A stretch of 64,000 nt of DNA. Source: JAKQHY01 sp034429475. GTDB taxonomy: Bacteria; Chloroflexota; Anaerolineae; B4-G1; SLSP01. Positions 18,058-25,839 of this stretch are shown in pieces. The stretch spans positions 1 through 64,000 of the forward strand of contig DAOUGD010000318.1 in the NCBI GenBank assembly GCA_034429475.1. The letters are read 5' to 3'. The position numbers and the translations under genes were made by a program. Each line of letters begins with the position of its first letter. Within the stretch, counting starts at the first letter, position 1. Under the pieces are notes generated by a model that saw only the letters and a program-made list of their open reading frames with translations, was not told where the DNA came from and made no database searches.

Positions 18058-18975
18058 ATGATGATCCACACCGAAAATCTCACCAAGCAATTCAACACCG
18101 TGTTGGCCGTAGACCGGCTGACGCTGGACATCGCCGAAGGCGAAGTCTTCGGCTTTTTGGGACCGAATGGCGCCGGCAAAACCACTACCGTGCGCATGTT
18201 GACCACCCTGATTGGCCCGACGAGCGGTACGGCGACCGTCAACGGCCATCAGGTGGGCAAAGATGATCAGGCGATCCGGCGCAGTGTGGGCATCCTCACC
18301 GAAAGCCCCGGTCTATACGACAATCTGAGCGCGGAACACAACCTGCACATCTACGCCAGCCTGTACGAAGTCGCGGACGCCGCCGGGCAGATCGAGAAGT
18401 ACCTGCGCCTCTTCGACCTCTGGGAGCGCCGCTTCGATCCTACCGCCACCTATTCCAAAGGGATGAAGCAGAAGCTCGCCATCGCCCGCGCCCTGCTGCA
18501 CGAGCCGCGTGTGCTGTTCCTGGACGAACCCACCTCCGGCCTTGACCCGGAGGCGGCGCGATTGGTGCGCGAGTCCATCGCCGGGCTGCGCAAGGAGGGC
18601 CGCACCATCTTCCTCTGCACGCACAACCTGGACGAGGCCGACCGGCTCTGCGACCGCATCGGCGTCTTCAAGACGCGCCTGCTGGTGATGGACACCCCGG
18701 CCAATCTGCGCTCGCAGTTATTCGGAAGGCGCGTCGTCTTCCACCTGCGCCAGGCGGATGACACGATGGCCGCCGCCGTTGCCCGCCTGCCCTTTGTGCA
18801 GGCCGCCCAGACGGTCGAAAACAAAGTCCTGGTCACACTGGACGACCCTGAAGTCCACAACCCCGACATCGTCCGCGCGCTGGTGGGATTAGGCGCCGAC
18901 GTCCAATTCGTCGGCGAACTGCGCCGTTCGTTGGAGGATGTGTACTTGCAATTGATGAAAGGGAGTAAGGAGTAA
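18058..18975 (+). CDS. ABC transporter ATP-binding protein (NatA/DrrA-like)
   Basis: 305-aa ATPase of the ABC-2 drug/sodium exporter group. It has Walker A GPNGAGKTT (near residue 38), signature YSKGMKQKLAIARAL (near 138), Walker B VLFLDEPTSGLDPEA and switch His in CTHNLDEADRL. The C-terminal 90 residues (FHLRQADDTM...) match the extra domain of NatA/CcmA-type exporters. It starts one base after the YhfC-family gene and is followed by the permease gene 19041-19847, with a heptad repeat array overlapping its stop codon. The cargo is unknown. Confidence 0.92.
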   Translation: MMIHTENLTKQFNTVLAVDRLTLDIAEGEVFGFLGPNGAGKTTTVRMLTTLIGPTSGTATVNGHQVGKDDQAIRRSVGILTESPGLYDNLSAEHNLHIYASLYEVADAAGQIEKYLRLFDLWERRFDPTATYSKGMKQKLAIARALLHEPRVLFLDEPTSGLDPEAARLVRESIAGLRKEGRTIFLCTHNLDEADRLCDRIGVFKTRLLVMDTPANLRSQLFGRRVVFHLRQADDTMAAAVARLPFVQAAQTVENKVLVTLDDPEVHNPDIVRALVGLGADVQFVGELRRSLEDVYLQLMKGSKE

Positions 18976-19026
18976 GGAGTAAGGAGTAAGGAGTACGCAC
19001 ACTCATTTCTCATTTCTCATTTCTCC
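18962..19026. repeat. Heptad repeat hairpin (family I) overlapping a stop codon
   Basis: Four copies of GGAGTAA plus one GGAGTAC (18962-18996) face an array of CTCATTT units (19002-19026), so the RNA can fold into a purine/pyrimidine hairpin. The array starts inside the last codons of the ABC ATPase gene and contains its TAA stop. Confidence 0.65.
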
Positions 19027-19040
19027 ATTGTGAGGAATCT

Positions 19041-19847
19041 ATGAACAAAATCAAAACCATTATCAAAAAAGAATGGGCCGAAGTCTTTAAAAATCGCTGG
19101 GTGCTGTTTTCAGTCATTTTTATGCCGCTGCTGATGACGGCGATCCCGCTAGTGATGCTCGGCGTGATGCGCTCGGACACCAGTATGGAGATGGATATTG
19201 ACAGCGGTCTGGACGCGGGCGTGCCGGAGGCGTTCCGCTCCTTCTGCCCGGAGGACCTCAGCGGCAGCGAGTGCTTCCAGGTGTACATGGTCAGTCAGTT
19301 TATGCTGCTGTTTATGATCACGCCGTTGATCCTCCCCGTCAACATCGCCGCCTACTCTATCGTGGGCGAAAAGACCACGCGCAGTCTCGAACCGCTGCTG
19401 GCGACGCCGATCACCACGATGGAATTGCTCGCCGGGAAGAACCTGGCTGCCGTCATCCCCGCCGTCGCAGCGACCTGGCTGGGCTTTCTTATCTATGCCG
19501 TCGGCGCGCGGCTCTTGATCGTCAGCGATAAGGTGGTCGCCGCGCTGCTCAACCCGCTGTGGTGGCTGGGGATTATCGTCGGCGGGCCGCTGCTCGCCAT
19601 CCTTTCCGTCAACTTCAGTCTGATGGTTTCATCGCGCGTCAACGACCCGCGCGTGGCCGAGCAGCTCTCGGCGGTGGTGATCATGCCGCTGATGGTGTTA
19701 TTCTTCGGCCAGATTGCCGGCTTCCTGATTCTCAACACCCTGCTCGTCATTGTCTTGATCCTGCTGCTAATCGCGGTGGATGCTTTGCTGGTTTACCTGG
19801 GCGTGCGGCTGTTTCAACGCGAGACGATTCTGACGCGCTGGAAGTAA
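19041..19847 (+). CDS. ABC-2 type transporter permease
   Basis: 268-aa membrane protein with about six helices. The first cytoplasmic segment reads IKTIIKKEWAEVFKNRW, the usual start of ABC-2 permeases, then a helix, an external loop of about 60 residues with two Cys (FCPEDLSGSECF), and IVGEKTTRSLEPLLATPITTMELLAGK, the conserved coupling region of NatB/ABC-2 exporters. It pairs with the ATPase at 18058-18975. A GAGGAATCT ribosome site precedes the ATG. The exported compound is unknown. Confidence 0.9.
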   Translation: MNKIKTIIKKEWAEVFKNRWVLFSVIFMPLLMTAIPLVMLGVMRSDTSMEMDIDSGLDAGVPEAFRSFCPEDLSGSECFQVYMVSQFMLLFMITPLILPVNIAAYSIVGEKTTRSLEPLLATPITTMELLAGKNLAAVIPAVAATWLGFLIYAVGARLLIVSDKVVAALLNPLWWLGIIVGGPLLAILSVNFSLMVSSRVNDPRVAEQLSAVVIMPLMVLFFGQIAGFLILNTLLVIVLILLLIAVDALLVYLGVRLFQRETILTRWK

Positions 19848-19885
19848 CCCCACGGAGTGAGTAAGTTTTTCATCAGGAGACAAAG

Positions 19886-21202
19886 ATGCGATTACGAATA
19901 ATCACGCTTGTTTTATTTTTAACCACCGCGATGCTCTGGAGCGTGTCACCCATCTGCGCCGCGGACGTGCTGCACCGCCTGACGCATGGCGGCCAATATT
20001 CCCTGGCGTTAGGCACGGTAACATCCGTCTCGGACTCTGGGGTGATGGTTGAGATCGTGGCCATTATTTCGGGCGAGTCCCTGCCGGACGTTATCAACGT
20101 GGAAATCTCCGGTGCGTTCATAGAAGCAGTCCCGGCTATGAGCCTGGCGCCAGGCGAGTATGCGGTGTTCTCGCTCAATCAGGACGCAGAAACCTACACC
20201 GTCGCCTGGGGCTTCTTCAAAGCATCGTCTTTGGATGTCACCACACTTGAGCTCCTTGCGGGGCCGCTGCCCGAAGGCGATCTGGCGGCATTCCAGTGGT
20301 ACATCAACAGCGGCGGCGTCGAAAACGACTTCTACTTCATAGGGACGACGGCCTACGTGCGCCGTCCGGACGGGACATCCTTGCAAATTTATCCTCCACT
20401 GGATGAAGCGGACGAGTCATTGCCCGATGCGGGGACAGCGGCCAACGAGGAGGAAACGGCGCGCGCAGGGGCAGCGACGCCGCTCGCGGCAACGGCAGCG
20501 ATCGCCCAGGAGTCAAAACCAGAGCTGTCCCTGCGTCTGACCCGCGACTTCGGTTACGGGATGGGAGGTGAACTTCAGGGCACGCTCAGCTTGCACGCCT
20601 CCGGGCCGGATGACTTGGCGCGGGTGGAATTTTTCATGGATGACGAGTCTATGGGAGAGCTGACCGCCGCGCCGTTCCGCCGACAGTTCAACACGGATAA
20701 CTATCCACCGGGCATCCACAAACTGCGGGCAGTCGGCACCACGGCGGATGGCCGCGAATTGCAATCCAACGTCATCACTCCCAAATTCTTGAGCAAAGAA
20801 GAAGCCGATAAAAAGACGACTCAGATTATCGTGCCGATGGTCGGCGGCATCTTCGGGCTGATGGCGCTGGGCTTCTTGTTCACGTTCCTCACATCCAGGG
20901 GACGCGGGCCGGTGCCGGCGCCAGGGACGCCGCGCAACTACGGGTTGGCCGGCGGCGCGATCTGCCCCAAGTGCGCCCGACCTTTCGCCCGGCACATGTG
21001 GGCGCCCAACCTCGTGATGGGCAAGTTGGAGCGCTGCCCGTACTGCGGCAAGTGGAGTATCGTCATGCGCGCCTCGCCGGATATGCTGGCCGCCGCCGAA
21101 GCCGCCGAACTGGCCGAGACTGGCGGCCAGAGCGCGCCGGCGATGAGCGAAGAAGAACGGCTGCAGCGAGAGTTGGAAAATTCGCGGTATCAGGAAGGGT
21201 AG
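19886..21202 (+). CDS. Membrane protein: signal peptide, Ig-like domain, transmembrane helix, zinc ribbon
   Basis: 438 aa, not recognised as a named family. It starts with a signal peptide (LRIITLVLFLTTAMLWSVSPICAA), has an outside beta-rich domain (about 30-150), an Ala/Glu-rich linker, and an Ig-like/Big domain (about 212-310, with GTLSLHASGPDDLARVEFFM). One transmembrane helix follows near 320-340, and then a cytoplasmic zinc ribbon with the Cys pairs CPKC and CPYC separated by about 22 residues. Thus an outside sensor-like part is joined to an inside metal-binding part. It follows the ABC permease gene by 38 bases and abuts the Nudix gene with zero spacing. A role in regulating the exporter or YhfC-type protease is inference. 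Confidence 0.75.
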   Translation: MRLRIITLVLFLTTAMLWSVSPICAADVLHRLTHGGQYSLALGTVTSVSDSGVMVEIVAIISGESLPDVINVEISGAFIEAVPAMSLAPGEYAVFSLNQDAETYTVAWGFFKASSLDVTTLELLAGPLPEGDLAAFQWYINSGGVENDFYFIGTTAYVRRPDGTSLQIYPPLDEADESLPDAGTAANEEETARAGAATPLAATAAIAQESKPELSLRLTRDFGYGMGGELQGTLSLHASGPDDLARVEFFMDDESMGELTAAPFRRQFNTDNYPPGIHKLRAVGTTADGRELQSNVITPKFLSKEEADKKTTQIIVPMVGGIFGLMALGFLFTFLTSRGRGPVPAPGTPRNYGLAGGAICPKCARPFARHMWAPNLVMGKLERCPYCGKWSIVMRASPDMLAAAEAAELAETGGQSAPAMSEEERLQRELENSRYQEG

Positions 21203-22066
21203 ATGGACATCTCCGCTATGCTGTATTGGCTCGCCGAGCACAATCGCCACAGCTCGGATCACTACCACGACTTCGTCATCGCCGACACCCGCGCCGGCGC
21301 CTTTCACCAAAGCCGCCTGCCGCTGCTCGCGCAATATCCTGATGTCTTCGAAGTCCACGCCGACCGCGTAACCCTCGCGCTGCGCCTGGACACGCCCGCC
21401 GCCCGCACGGAGGCCGTCGCCGGCGTCACGCACGCCTGGCGCGATGCCGGCCTCATCCCCGGCTGGCGCGACGAGTTGTACCGCGTCTCCGCCGCCTTCG
21501 ACGCGCCACCGTTGATGTTTCTGGAGCGCGCAGCCGCCTCGCTCTTCGGCATCCTGCGCTACGGCGCGCACCTGAATGGCCTTGTCTACAAAGATGGGCA
21601 TTTGCATGTATGGATTGCGCGCCGCTCCCTGACCAAGCCGGAGTTTCCCGGCAAACTCGATCACCTCGTCGCCGGCGGCATCCCGGCGGGGTACACCGCG
21701 CGGGAGGTCATCGTCAAAGAATGTCAGGAAGAAGCCAACATCCCGCCGGCGCTGGCGCAGCGTGCTCGTCCCGTCAGCCTCGTCAGCTACATGCACGACT
21801 ACGAAGCGCGCCGGGGGCGCAGCCTCATCTTCATCTACGATCTGGAGCTGCCGGAGGATTTCGTTCCGCAGAACACCGATGGCGAAGTGCAGGCTTTTTA
21901 CCTCTGGCCCATCGAGCATGTCATTGAAGCGCTTGCCACCGATGATTTCAAAACGAATAACACCCTGGTCTTCATAGATTTGCTGCTGCGTCACGGCTAC
22001 CTCACGCCGGACGACCCGCACTACGCCGAGATCGCCCAACGGCTGCGCAGCCCGGTGGTATGGTAG
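21203..22066 (+). CDS. Nudix hydrolase with N-terminal DUF4743-like domain
   Basis: 287 aa. The N-terminal half resembles DUF4743, the domain that precedes Nudix in thiamine-pyrophosphokinase-related/Tnr3-type hydrolases. The C-terminal half has the Nudix box, GGIPAGYTAREVIVKECQEEANI near residues 155-178, with the REx2xEE core present as KECQEE. Substrates in this group are oxidised thiamine diphosphate-like or nucleotide diphosphate derivatives. The ATG follows directly on the stop codon of the zinc-ribbon gene, so translation is probably coupled. A function in nucleotide or cofactor sanitation is likely; the link to the upstream exporter genes is unclear. Confidence 0.87.
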   Translation: MDISAMLYWLAEHNRHSSDHYHDFVIADTRAGAFHQSRLPLLAQYPDVFEVHADRVTLALRLDTPAARTEAVAGVTHAWRDAGLIPGWRDELYRVSAAFDAPPLMFLERAAASLFGILRYGAHLNGLVYKDGHLHVWIARRSLTKPEFPGKLDHLVAGGIPAGYTAREVIVKECQEEANIPPALAQRARPVSLVSYMHDYEARRGRSLIFIYDLELPEDFVPQNTDGEVQAFYLWPIEHVIEALATDDFKTNNTLVFIDLLLRHGYLTPDDPHYAEIAQRLRSPVVW

Positions 22067-22144
22067 GGTATCTGACTTGACGAATCCGCATTAACGCAGT
22101 ATCTTAAGAGGCAATCCAATCCCACAAAGAATGTGAGTCCGACT

Positions 22145-22381
22145 ATGCTGTATTTTGAAATTGTGGGCGAGATAACTGAAGTTGAAATCATCGCAGTGGG
22201 CAACGCCATCCGTGAATTGAATATCCTGCGCCGTGACTATGGAGCCGGGCGGTGGCGTAAACTTAAAGGGATTGCCCAGGTTCAGCTCGCCGATGGTAGT
22301 ATTTGTCGCGCAGAAATTCATTGGTATGAAGCCCACGGCATTGGCAGAAAGCGTTTCAAAATTAAGCAGTTTCTGAGTTGA
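22145..22381 (+). CDS. Small conserved-looking protein of unknown function (pair member 1)
   Basis: 78 aa beginning MLYFEIVGEITEVEIIAVG and ending in a basic stretch (HGIGRKRFKIKQFLS). A mixed alpha/beta profile with charged residues and no membrane segment suggests a small soluble protein. I recall similar short proteins from cyanobacteria and Chloroflexota but no function. A GTG at 22133 would add four residues. It is seven bases upstream of a second small gene (22389-22634), so the two are probably translated together, in the manner of a two-gene cassette. Confidence 0.65.
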   Translation: MLYFEIVGEITEVEIIAVGNAIRELNILRRDYGAGRWRKLKGIAQVQLADGSICRAEIHWYEAHGIGRKRFKIKQFLS

Positions 22382-22388
22382 GGTAAGT

Positions 22389-22634
22389 ATGGAACGGAAT
22401 ATAGTTTTTCCACACTTTGCAATCTGTTTAAACAACCAGAACTGTGAAGACCTGATAACGGGTAAGGTTTACCAGGTCTTGCCAGATGAACTGGCTGAGA
22501 AAAACTATCATCTACGTGTTATTGACGAATCAGGCGAAGATTACTTATATCCGGCAAGTTATTTCTTCATGATCGAACTGCCACAGAGCGTAGCACAGGC
22601 TCTTATGCCATCGTTATCTGTGTCCGCCGCCTGA
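22389..22634 (+). CDS. Small protein of unknown function (pair member 2)
   Basis: 81 aa, preceded by a GAGGTAAGT ribosome site. The core CEDLITGKVYQVLPDELAEKN...RVIDESGEDYLYPASYF is a compact beta-rich domain, SH3-like in pattern, that I have seen in short hypothetical proteins of cyanobacteria and Chloroflexota. There is no signal peptide or membrane helix. The close pairing with the preceding 78-aa gene is compatible with a toxin-antitoxin or protein-partner cassette, but there is no family evidence for toxicity. Confidence 0.68.
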   Translation: MERNIVFPHFAICLNNQNCEDLITGKVYQVLPDELAEKNYHLRVIDESGEDYLYPASYFFMIELPQSVAQALMPSLSVSAA

Positions 22635-22716
22635 TCCCTATCAGTTCACAACTTCAGTTAATCCCAATACAAACTGGATGTTGTATTCAATTTACTCTAT
22701 GAAAGTGAGGATCGCA

Positions 22717-24129
22717 ATGAAACAACCTGTCTTAGGCATCATTATCGGCAACCGGGGATTCTTTCCCACCCAACTCTGTGAAGAGGGACGCGCTAAAATT
22801 CTCAAAGTCTTTGAAGAAGAGGGCATCCTGCCCATCGTCCTTTCGCCGGAGGATTCCCCCTATGGGTCGTTGGAGACGAACGAGGCCGCGCGCAAGTGCG
22901 CCGACCTGTTCCGCGCGCACCGCGACGAGATCATCGGCGTCGTGCTCACCCTGCCCAACTTCGGCGAGGAAGGCCCCATCGCCAACGCGCTGCGCTGGGC
23001 CGAGCTGAATGTGCCGGTACTCATCCAGGCGACGCCCGACGACGTGAACTTCATGACCATCGCCAACCGCCGCGACTCTTTCTGCGGGAAGATGTCGTCC
23101 TGCAACAACCTCAAGCAGATGGGCATCAAATACACGCTCACCACGCTGCACACGGTGGACCTCGACACTGAGAGCTTCCGCCAGGACTTGCGCAACTTCG
23201 TGGCGACCTGCCGCGTGGTCAAAGGCCTGAAGCACGCGCGTATTGGGATGATCGGTGCGCGGCCGGCGGCCTTCAACACGGTTCGCTTCAGCGAGAAGCT
23301 CTTCGAGCGATCGGGGATCAGTGTAGATACGATTGACCTCTCCGAGGTTTTCGGGCGCATCGGACGGCTCAAGGATGGCGATCCCGCCCTCGTCGCCAAG
23401 CTAGACGCGCTGAAGGCGTACCTCAAGATCAAGGGCGTCCCCAATGAAGCGTTGGTCAAGATGGCAAAGTTCGGCACGGTCATCGATCAGTGGATGGAGG
23501 CCGAGGGTCTCATCGCCAGCGCAGTGCAATGCTGGACGGCGATGGAGGAATACTACGGTGTCGTCCCCTGCGCGATCATGAGCATGATGAGCAACAATCT
23601 CATGCCTTCCGCGTGCGAGACGGACATCCCTGGCGTGGTCGGGATGGCGGCGATGGCCTTTGCGTCTGGCAAACCGAGCGCACTCGCCGACTGGAACAAC
23701 AACTACGGCGACGATCCCAACAAGGGGGTGCTCTTCCACTGTTCCAACCTGCCGAAGGATTTCTTCGAGGAGACGCCCGATATGGACTACCAGGAGATCA
23801 TCGCCGGGACGGTGGGCAAGGATAACACCTTTGGCACCGTCGTGGGCCGCGTCAAGGCCGCCCCGTTCACCTACACCCGCATCTCCACCAACGATTGGGA
23901 AGGCAAGATCCAGGTCTACCTGGGCGAAGGCCGCCTCACCAAAGATCCGCTCAAGACCTTCGGCGGCTACGGCGTCTTCGAGATTCCCAACCTGCAAAAG
24001 CTGCTGCACTACATCTGCGAGAACGGCTTTGAGCACCACGTCGCCATCAACATCTCGCAGACGGCAGATGCAGTCAATGAGGCGTTGAGCAAGTACTTAG
24101 GGTGGGACGTTTATTACCACAAGGGGTAG
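22717..24129 (+). CDS. L-fucose/L-arabinose isomerase-like sugar isomerase
   Basis: 470 aa resembling the L-fucose isomerase-like superfamily (FucI/AraA fold): an N-terminal alpha/beta domain (GIIIGNRGFFPTQLCEEGR), a middle domain with ARIGMIGARPAAFNTVRFSE, and a C-terminal domain with the metal-ligand candidates in CETDIPG, DWNNNYGDD and the late FEHHVAIN His pair. Family enzymes convert aldoses to ketoses with a divalent metal. I start at the ATG at 22717, preceded by GTGAGGA; an earlier ATG (22678) adds 13 residues without a ribosome site. The exact sugar is not predictable; several members of this family act on substrates other than fucose. Mutarotase and SIS-domain genes 6-7 kb upstream fit a sugar-use theme. 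Confidence 0.85.
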   Translation: MKQPVLGIIIGNRGFFPTQLCEEGRAKILKVFEEEGILPIVLSPEDSPYGSLETNEAARKCADLFRAHRDEIIGVVLTLPNFGEEGPIANALRWAELNVPVLIQATPDDVNFMTIANRRDSFCGKMSSCNNLKQMGIKYTLTTLHTVDLDTESFRQDLRNFVATCRVVKGLKHARIGMIGARPAAFNTVRFSEKLFERSGISVDTIDLSEVFGRIGRLKDGDPALVAKLDALKAYLKIKGVPNEALVKMAKFGTVIDQWMEAEGLIASAVQCWTAMEEYYGVVPCAIMSMMSNNLMPSACETDIPGVVGMAAMAFASGKPSALADWNNNYGDDPNKGVLFHCSNLPKDFFEETPDMDYQEIIAGTVGKDNTFGTVVGRVKAAPFTYTRISTNDWEGKIQVYLGEGRLTKDPLKTFGGYGVFEIPNLQKLLHYICENGFEHHVAINISQTADAVNEALSKYLGWDVYYHKG

Positions 24130-24162
24130 CGCGTCAGGTACGTCCCCCAACAAAGGCTGTGA

Positions 24163-24197
24163 TTTTTCGTCGCCGAGTATGGCTCGGCGACGAAAAA
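24163..24197. repeat. T-tract/GC-stem/A-tract palindrome (copy 2)
   Basis: Perfect 15-base arms (24163-24177 and 24183-24197) with loop TATGG. T-run before and A-run after the GC stem, so not an ordinary intrinsic terminator on either strand. It lies 33 bases after the isomerase stop codon. Confidence 0.6.
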
Positions 24198-24284
24198 ACC
24201 TCTTAAATCGTAGCTTTTGCCGCATCTGACGGGCAAGGCGCTCAACCACCTGAGGTTGGGACACATCCCGAAGGATGAAGCTCC

Positions 24285-24313
24285 TTGACATCCTTGTTAA
24301 AACTTACTACAAT
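24285..24313 (+). promoter_or_regulatory. Sigma-70-like promoter upstream of the baeRF gene
   Basis: A perfect -35 (TTGACA, 24285-24290), 17-base spacer and TACAAT -10 (24308-24313) predict a start near 24320. The nearest downstream gene starts at 24633, giving an untranslated leader of about 310 bases or a separate short RNA. Confidence 0.7.
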
Positions 24314-24319
24314 GAAAGT

Positions 24320-24430
24320 ACTTCACCATAGAGACCAGGTCATGCTTTATGTAAGCCGAAGTCAACCATACTTAAAACTCATACAATCTGCGGGAACGCC
24401 CGAAAGGGTGTTTTCCGCAGATTGTGTTTT
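24320..24430 (+). ncRNA. Candidate structured leader or small RNA ending in a terminator-like hairpin
   Basis: From the predicted start near 24320 to 24430 there is no reading frame. The 3' part folds well: an outer 11-bp stem (24383-24393 with 24415-24425) encloses an inner stem capped by a GAAA tetraloop (24396-24411), followed by GTTTT. This is terminator-like and would release a transcript of about 110 nt or attenuate the baeRF gene. It does not match a riboswitch or SRP/6S consensus that I recognise. Confidence 0.4.
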
Positions 24431-24475
24431 ATAAAGGGAACTAATATTGAGAAGAGACAATGGACAAAAATTAGA

Positions 24476-24538
24476 AATGAGTAATGAGTAATGAGTGAAA
24501 AGTTCTTGCTTCTACACCAACTCATTGCTCATTACTCT
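24476..24538. repeat. Heptad repeat hairpin (family I)
   Basis: Tandem GTAATGA units (24476-24496) face ATTGCTC/ATTACTC units (24520-24538) as an inverted array. It lies inside the predicted leader of the baeRF gene. Confidence 0.6.
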
Positions 24539-24632
24539 TTAATCCTACAATTGAGGAGGTGGACTATTCGTTAGATTTCTTGACGTGTCGGCATTACCGA
24601 ATTCCCCATCTTTTTAAGAAAGGATGAAAACT

Positions 24633-25736
24633 ATGTTTGACGAAAAAACGCTGAGAGAACTGGCTTCCTTAGAGGCCAATGGGCCAATTTTGAGTGTCTA
24701 CCTGGATGTAGATTCCACACAACATTCGGCTGAAGAATACAAGCTGATCTTGCGGGAAATGCTCAAACATATTGACGGTCAGGTGGATCATGAGGATGTT
24801 GACGCGGTGAAACGCTATGTGGACCTGGCCTACGATTGGTCGGGGCGGGGGTTGGTGATGTTCTCCCGCACAGATGAAGACTTATGGTATGCGTTTACGC
24901 TAGCCGTGCCGGTGCCCTCCGGCGTCACGGTGGCCGCCAAGCCTTACATCTCCCCCCTGGTCGAACTGGACGGCCTGTACGGACGCTACATCGTGGCGCT
25001 GGTGGATCGGCAGGGCGGACGCTTCTTTCTCTTCGAGATGGGCCACCTGGTAGAACAGGAGGGTACGATGGGCGAAGATGTCCGCCGGATTCGCAAGGGG
25101 CGGGGGTCTTCGGTGGTTGGAATGCGGGGAGGAGCGCCGGCCTCTGGACGGAAAGAAGCCGAACTGGTTCAGCGAAACTTGAAAGATTGTGCTGCGGCGC
25201 TAGGGCAATTCTGCCAGCGCCATCACCCGCGCCAACTGTTGTTGGCCGGGGCCGAACATACCATCGCGCAATTCCAGGAATACCTCCCCGTCGCGCTCAA
25301 AGACATCGTGGTGGGGACTTTCGCCGCCGACATGGATGCGAAAGAAGGGGAAATCCAGGAACGGGCGTTTGCGATTCTGACAGACCTGATGGCGGCGCGC
25401 AAACAGAGTTTGATTGACGCGACCGTGACCGCCGCCGCTAAGGGGCAAAATGGCGCTCTGGGTCTGGAAGAAACTCTCAATGTTGCCCACGAGGGGCGAA
25501 TCCAGGTGTTGGTCGTCGAGCAGCACTATCACGCACCAGGCTACCGCTGCGGCGGCTGCGGGTATTTGACCACCCAACCGCAGAGCGCGTGCAGCTTCTG
25601 CAACGGCGCCTTCACCGAGATTCCCGATGCGGTGGAAGCCGTCGTCAGCCAGGTGGTGGAGAAGGGGGGCACGGTCGAAGTGGTAGATAACCAGGCCATG
25701 ATCGGCGCCCGCATTGGCGCGCTGTTGCGCTACTAA
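24633..25736 (+). CDS. baeRF/eRF1-like protein with zinc ribbon
   Basis: 367 aa related to the bacterial-archaeal eRF1 family (baeRF), distant relatives of eukaryotic release factor 1. An N-terminal domain (VYLDVDSTQHSAEEYK) leads into a central eRF1 domain-2-like part with DRQGGRFFLFEMGHL near 130 and a C-terminal domain with a zinc ribbon (CGGCGYL and CSFC near 305-325), ending GARIGALLRY. Family roles are poorly known; proposed functions include ribosome rescue or translation stress. The glycine-rich GMRGGAPASGRK segment near 170 could correspond to the GGQ-like catalytic region but has no exact GGQ. I start at 24633, eight bases after AAGAAAGGA; the ATG at 24624 overlaps that site. It has its own promoter and terminator. 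Confidence 0.8.
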   Translation: MFDEKTLRELASLEANGPILSVYLDVDSTQHSAEEYKLILREMLKHIDGQVDHEDVDAVKRYVDLAYDWSGRGLVMFSRTDEDLWYAFTLAVPVPSGVTVAAKPYISPLVELDGLYGRYIVALVDRQGGRFFLFEMGHLVEQEGTMGEDVRRIRKGRGSSVVGMRGGAPASGRKEAELVQRNLKDCAAALGQFCQRHHPRQLLLAGAEHTIAQFQEYLPVALKDIVVGTFAADMDAKEGEIQERAFAILTDLMAARKQSLIDATVTAAAKGQNGALGLEETLNVAHEGRIQVLVVEQHYHAPGYRCGGCGYLTTQPQSACSFCNGAFTEIPDAVEAVVSQVVEKGGTVEVVDNQAMIGARIGALLRY

Positions 25737-25751
25737 AATACCCATCAACAC

Positions 25752-25789
25752 ATCATCCCCCCAAATCATTGGGGGGATGATACTTTTAA
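25752..25789 (+). terminator. Intrinsic terminator after the baeRF gene
   Basis: Perfect 11-base stem (25752-25762 and 25771-25781), 8-base loop and a short T-rich tail (ACTTTTAAA), 15 bases after the stop codon. Confidence 0.65.
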
Positions 25790-25794
25790 AGGGT

Positions 25795-25833
25795 TTATTT
25801 TCGATTGCGGACTGCGCTCGCAATCGAAAATAA
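25795..25833. repeat. T-tract/GC-stem/A-tract palindrome (copy 3)
   Basis: Perfect 15-base arms (25795-25809 and 25819-25833). It shares with the copy at 15339-15382 the loop string GCGGACTGCGC while the arms differ, and lies between convergent genes. Confidence 0.6.
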
Positions 25834-25839
25834 GAAAAA

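Noticed and set aside
20513..22039. A 508-codon minus-strand open frame across the zinc-ribbon and Nudix genes
   Set aside because: It is antisense to two well-supported genes with signal peptide, zinc ribbon and Nudix box; the antisense product has no recognisable motif.
24163..24197. The palindrome as an intrinsic terminator of the isomerase gene
   Set aside because: The T-run precedes and an A-run follows the stem on both strands, so no U-tail would follow the hairpin.
24320..24430. SRP, 6S or known riboswitch RNA
   Set aside because: An ACCAGGTCA string recalls SRP RNA, but the GGAAGG-type apical loop and the rest of the consensus are absent, and no riboswitch motif was recognised.
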